From assembly GCA_036752905.1 (NCBI GenBank), contig DAIORT010000015.1, forward strand, positions 1-33,868: a DNA stretch of 33,868 bases. The letters are read 5' to 3'. The number at the start of each line of letters is the position of its first letter. Within the stretch, counting starts at the first letter, position 1. This document shows positions 33,739-33,868 of the stretch, piece by piece. Both the position numbers and the translations under genes were made by a program. The stretch is from UBA4877 sp002399345 (lineage in GTDB: Bacteria; Bacillota; Thermoanaerobacteria; Thermoanaerobacterales; UBA4877). The notes under the pieces were generated by a model. The model was not told the DNA's origin and did not search any database. It saw only the letters and a program-made list of their open reading frames with translations.

Positions 33739-33767
33739 AGAGAGGGTGCCCCAACCCTCTTTTATTT
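33739..33767 (+). terminator. Rho-independent terminator after the type III operon
   Basis: AGAGGGT (33741-33747) and ACCCTCT (33754-33760) pair perfectly around a GCCCCA loop, with a possible G-U extension, followed by TTTATTT. It lies about 30 bases after the last RAMP gene and marks the operon end. Confidence 0.85.
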
Positions 33768-33868
33768 ATCTTGATTTATAATAAAATACTATCAAGAGTT
33801 ACAATGCCTTAGTAAAAAGGGAGTAAGAAGCAAAACCCGACTAAAAGGGACAAAAAAGTGTAGGAAAA
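33768..33868. other. AT- and purine-rich sequence at the window end
   Basis: This stretch of about 100 bases has no gene. It contains TATAAT at 33777-33782 without a matching -35 box, and two similar words AAAAGGGAGT and AAAAGGGACA about 35 bases apart. A CRISPR leader could lie here because an array often follows such operons, but no repeat unit is seen inside the window. Confidence 0.3.

Noticed and set aside
33768..33868. Two similar AAAAGGGA words as a possible CRISPR repeat
   Set aside because: The matching part is only about eight bases and purine-rich; CRISPR repeats are usually 24-37 bases. No array is visible anywhere in the window.

Overview
The window reads as chromosomal DNA from a low-GC Gram-positive bacterium of the class Clostridia. 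Support comes from the long S10-spc-alpha ribosomal cluster directly after tuf, strong AGGAGG ribosome-binding sites with TTG/GTG starts, a KOW-domain gene between map and infA, the order rplQ-ecfA1-ecfA2-ecfT-truA-rplM-rpsI, and a formate-tetrahydrofolate ligase. Genus cannot be fixed from sequence alone. Every complete protein gene lies on the plus strand.

Region 1 (1-19272) is housekeeping. It opens with the last codons of tuf and then carries rpsJ to rpsE, rplO, secY, adk, map, a KOW protein, infA, rpmJ, rpsM, rpsK, rpsD, rpoA and rplQ, ending at a strong terminator. The ECF transporter energising module (two ATPases and EcfT) and truA follow, then rplM-rpsI with its own promoter, a candidate leader hairpin and a terminator. 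The L30 gene rpmD, normally between rpsE and rplO, is absent from its usual place.

Region 2 (19273-24627) is a patchwork. It holds a CARF-domain gene whose C-terminal part looks like a RelE-type mRNA interferase. The 3' end of that gene runs into an antisense remnant of an oligopeptide (OPT-family) transporter gene. Next come fhs, a gene-poor stretch with a 45-codon open frame, and a sodium/glutamate symporter-like gene.

Region 3 (24628-33766) is a tightly coupled CRISPR-Cas type III effector operon of III-D character. Its order is a CARF-nuclease resembling Card1/Can2, a short Cas10 without an HD domain but with GDD cyclase residues, a Cas7/Csm3-like RAMP, a Csx10-like RAMP with a long C-terminal extension, a double-RAMP protein, a Csx19-like protein and a large TIGR03986-type RAMP. 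A terminator follows. Most junctions overlap by 4-14 bases. No CRISPR array, cas1, cas2 or cas6 is visible, so crRNA must come from outside the window.

The inferred working model is an RNA-guided RNP built from fused Cas7-like backbone subunits. It would sense target RNA and make cyclic oligoadenylate through Cas10. That messenger would activate two dissimilar effectors: a PD-(D/E)XK-like nuclease at the head of the operon and a CARF-RelE translation-targeting RNase about 4 kb upstream, across two metabolic genes. Family assignments rest on remembered motif patterns; no database search was run.
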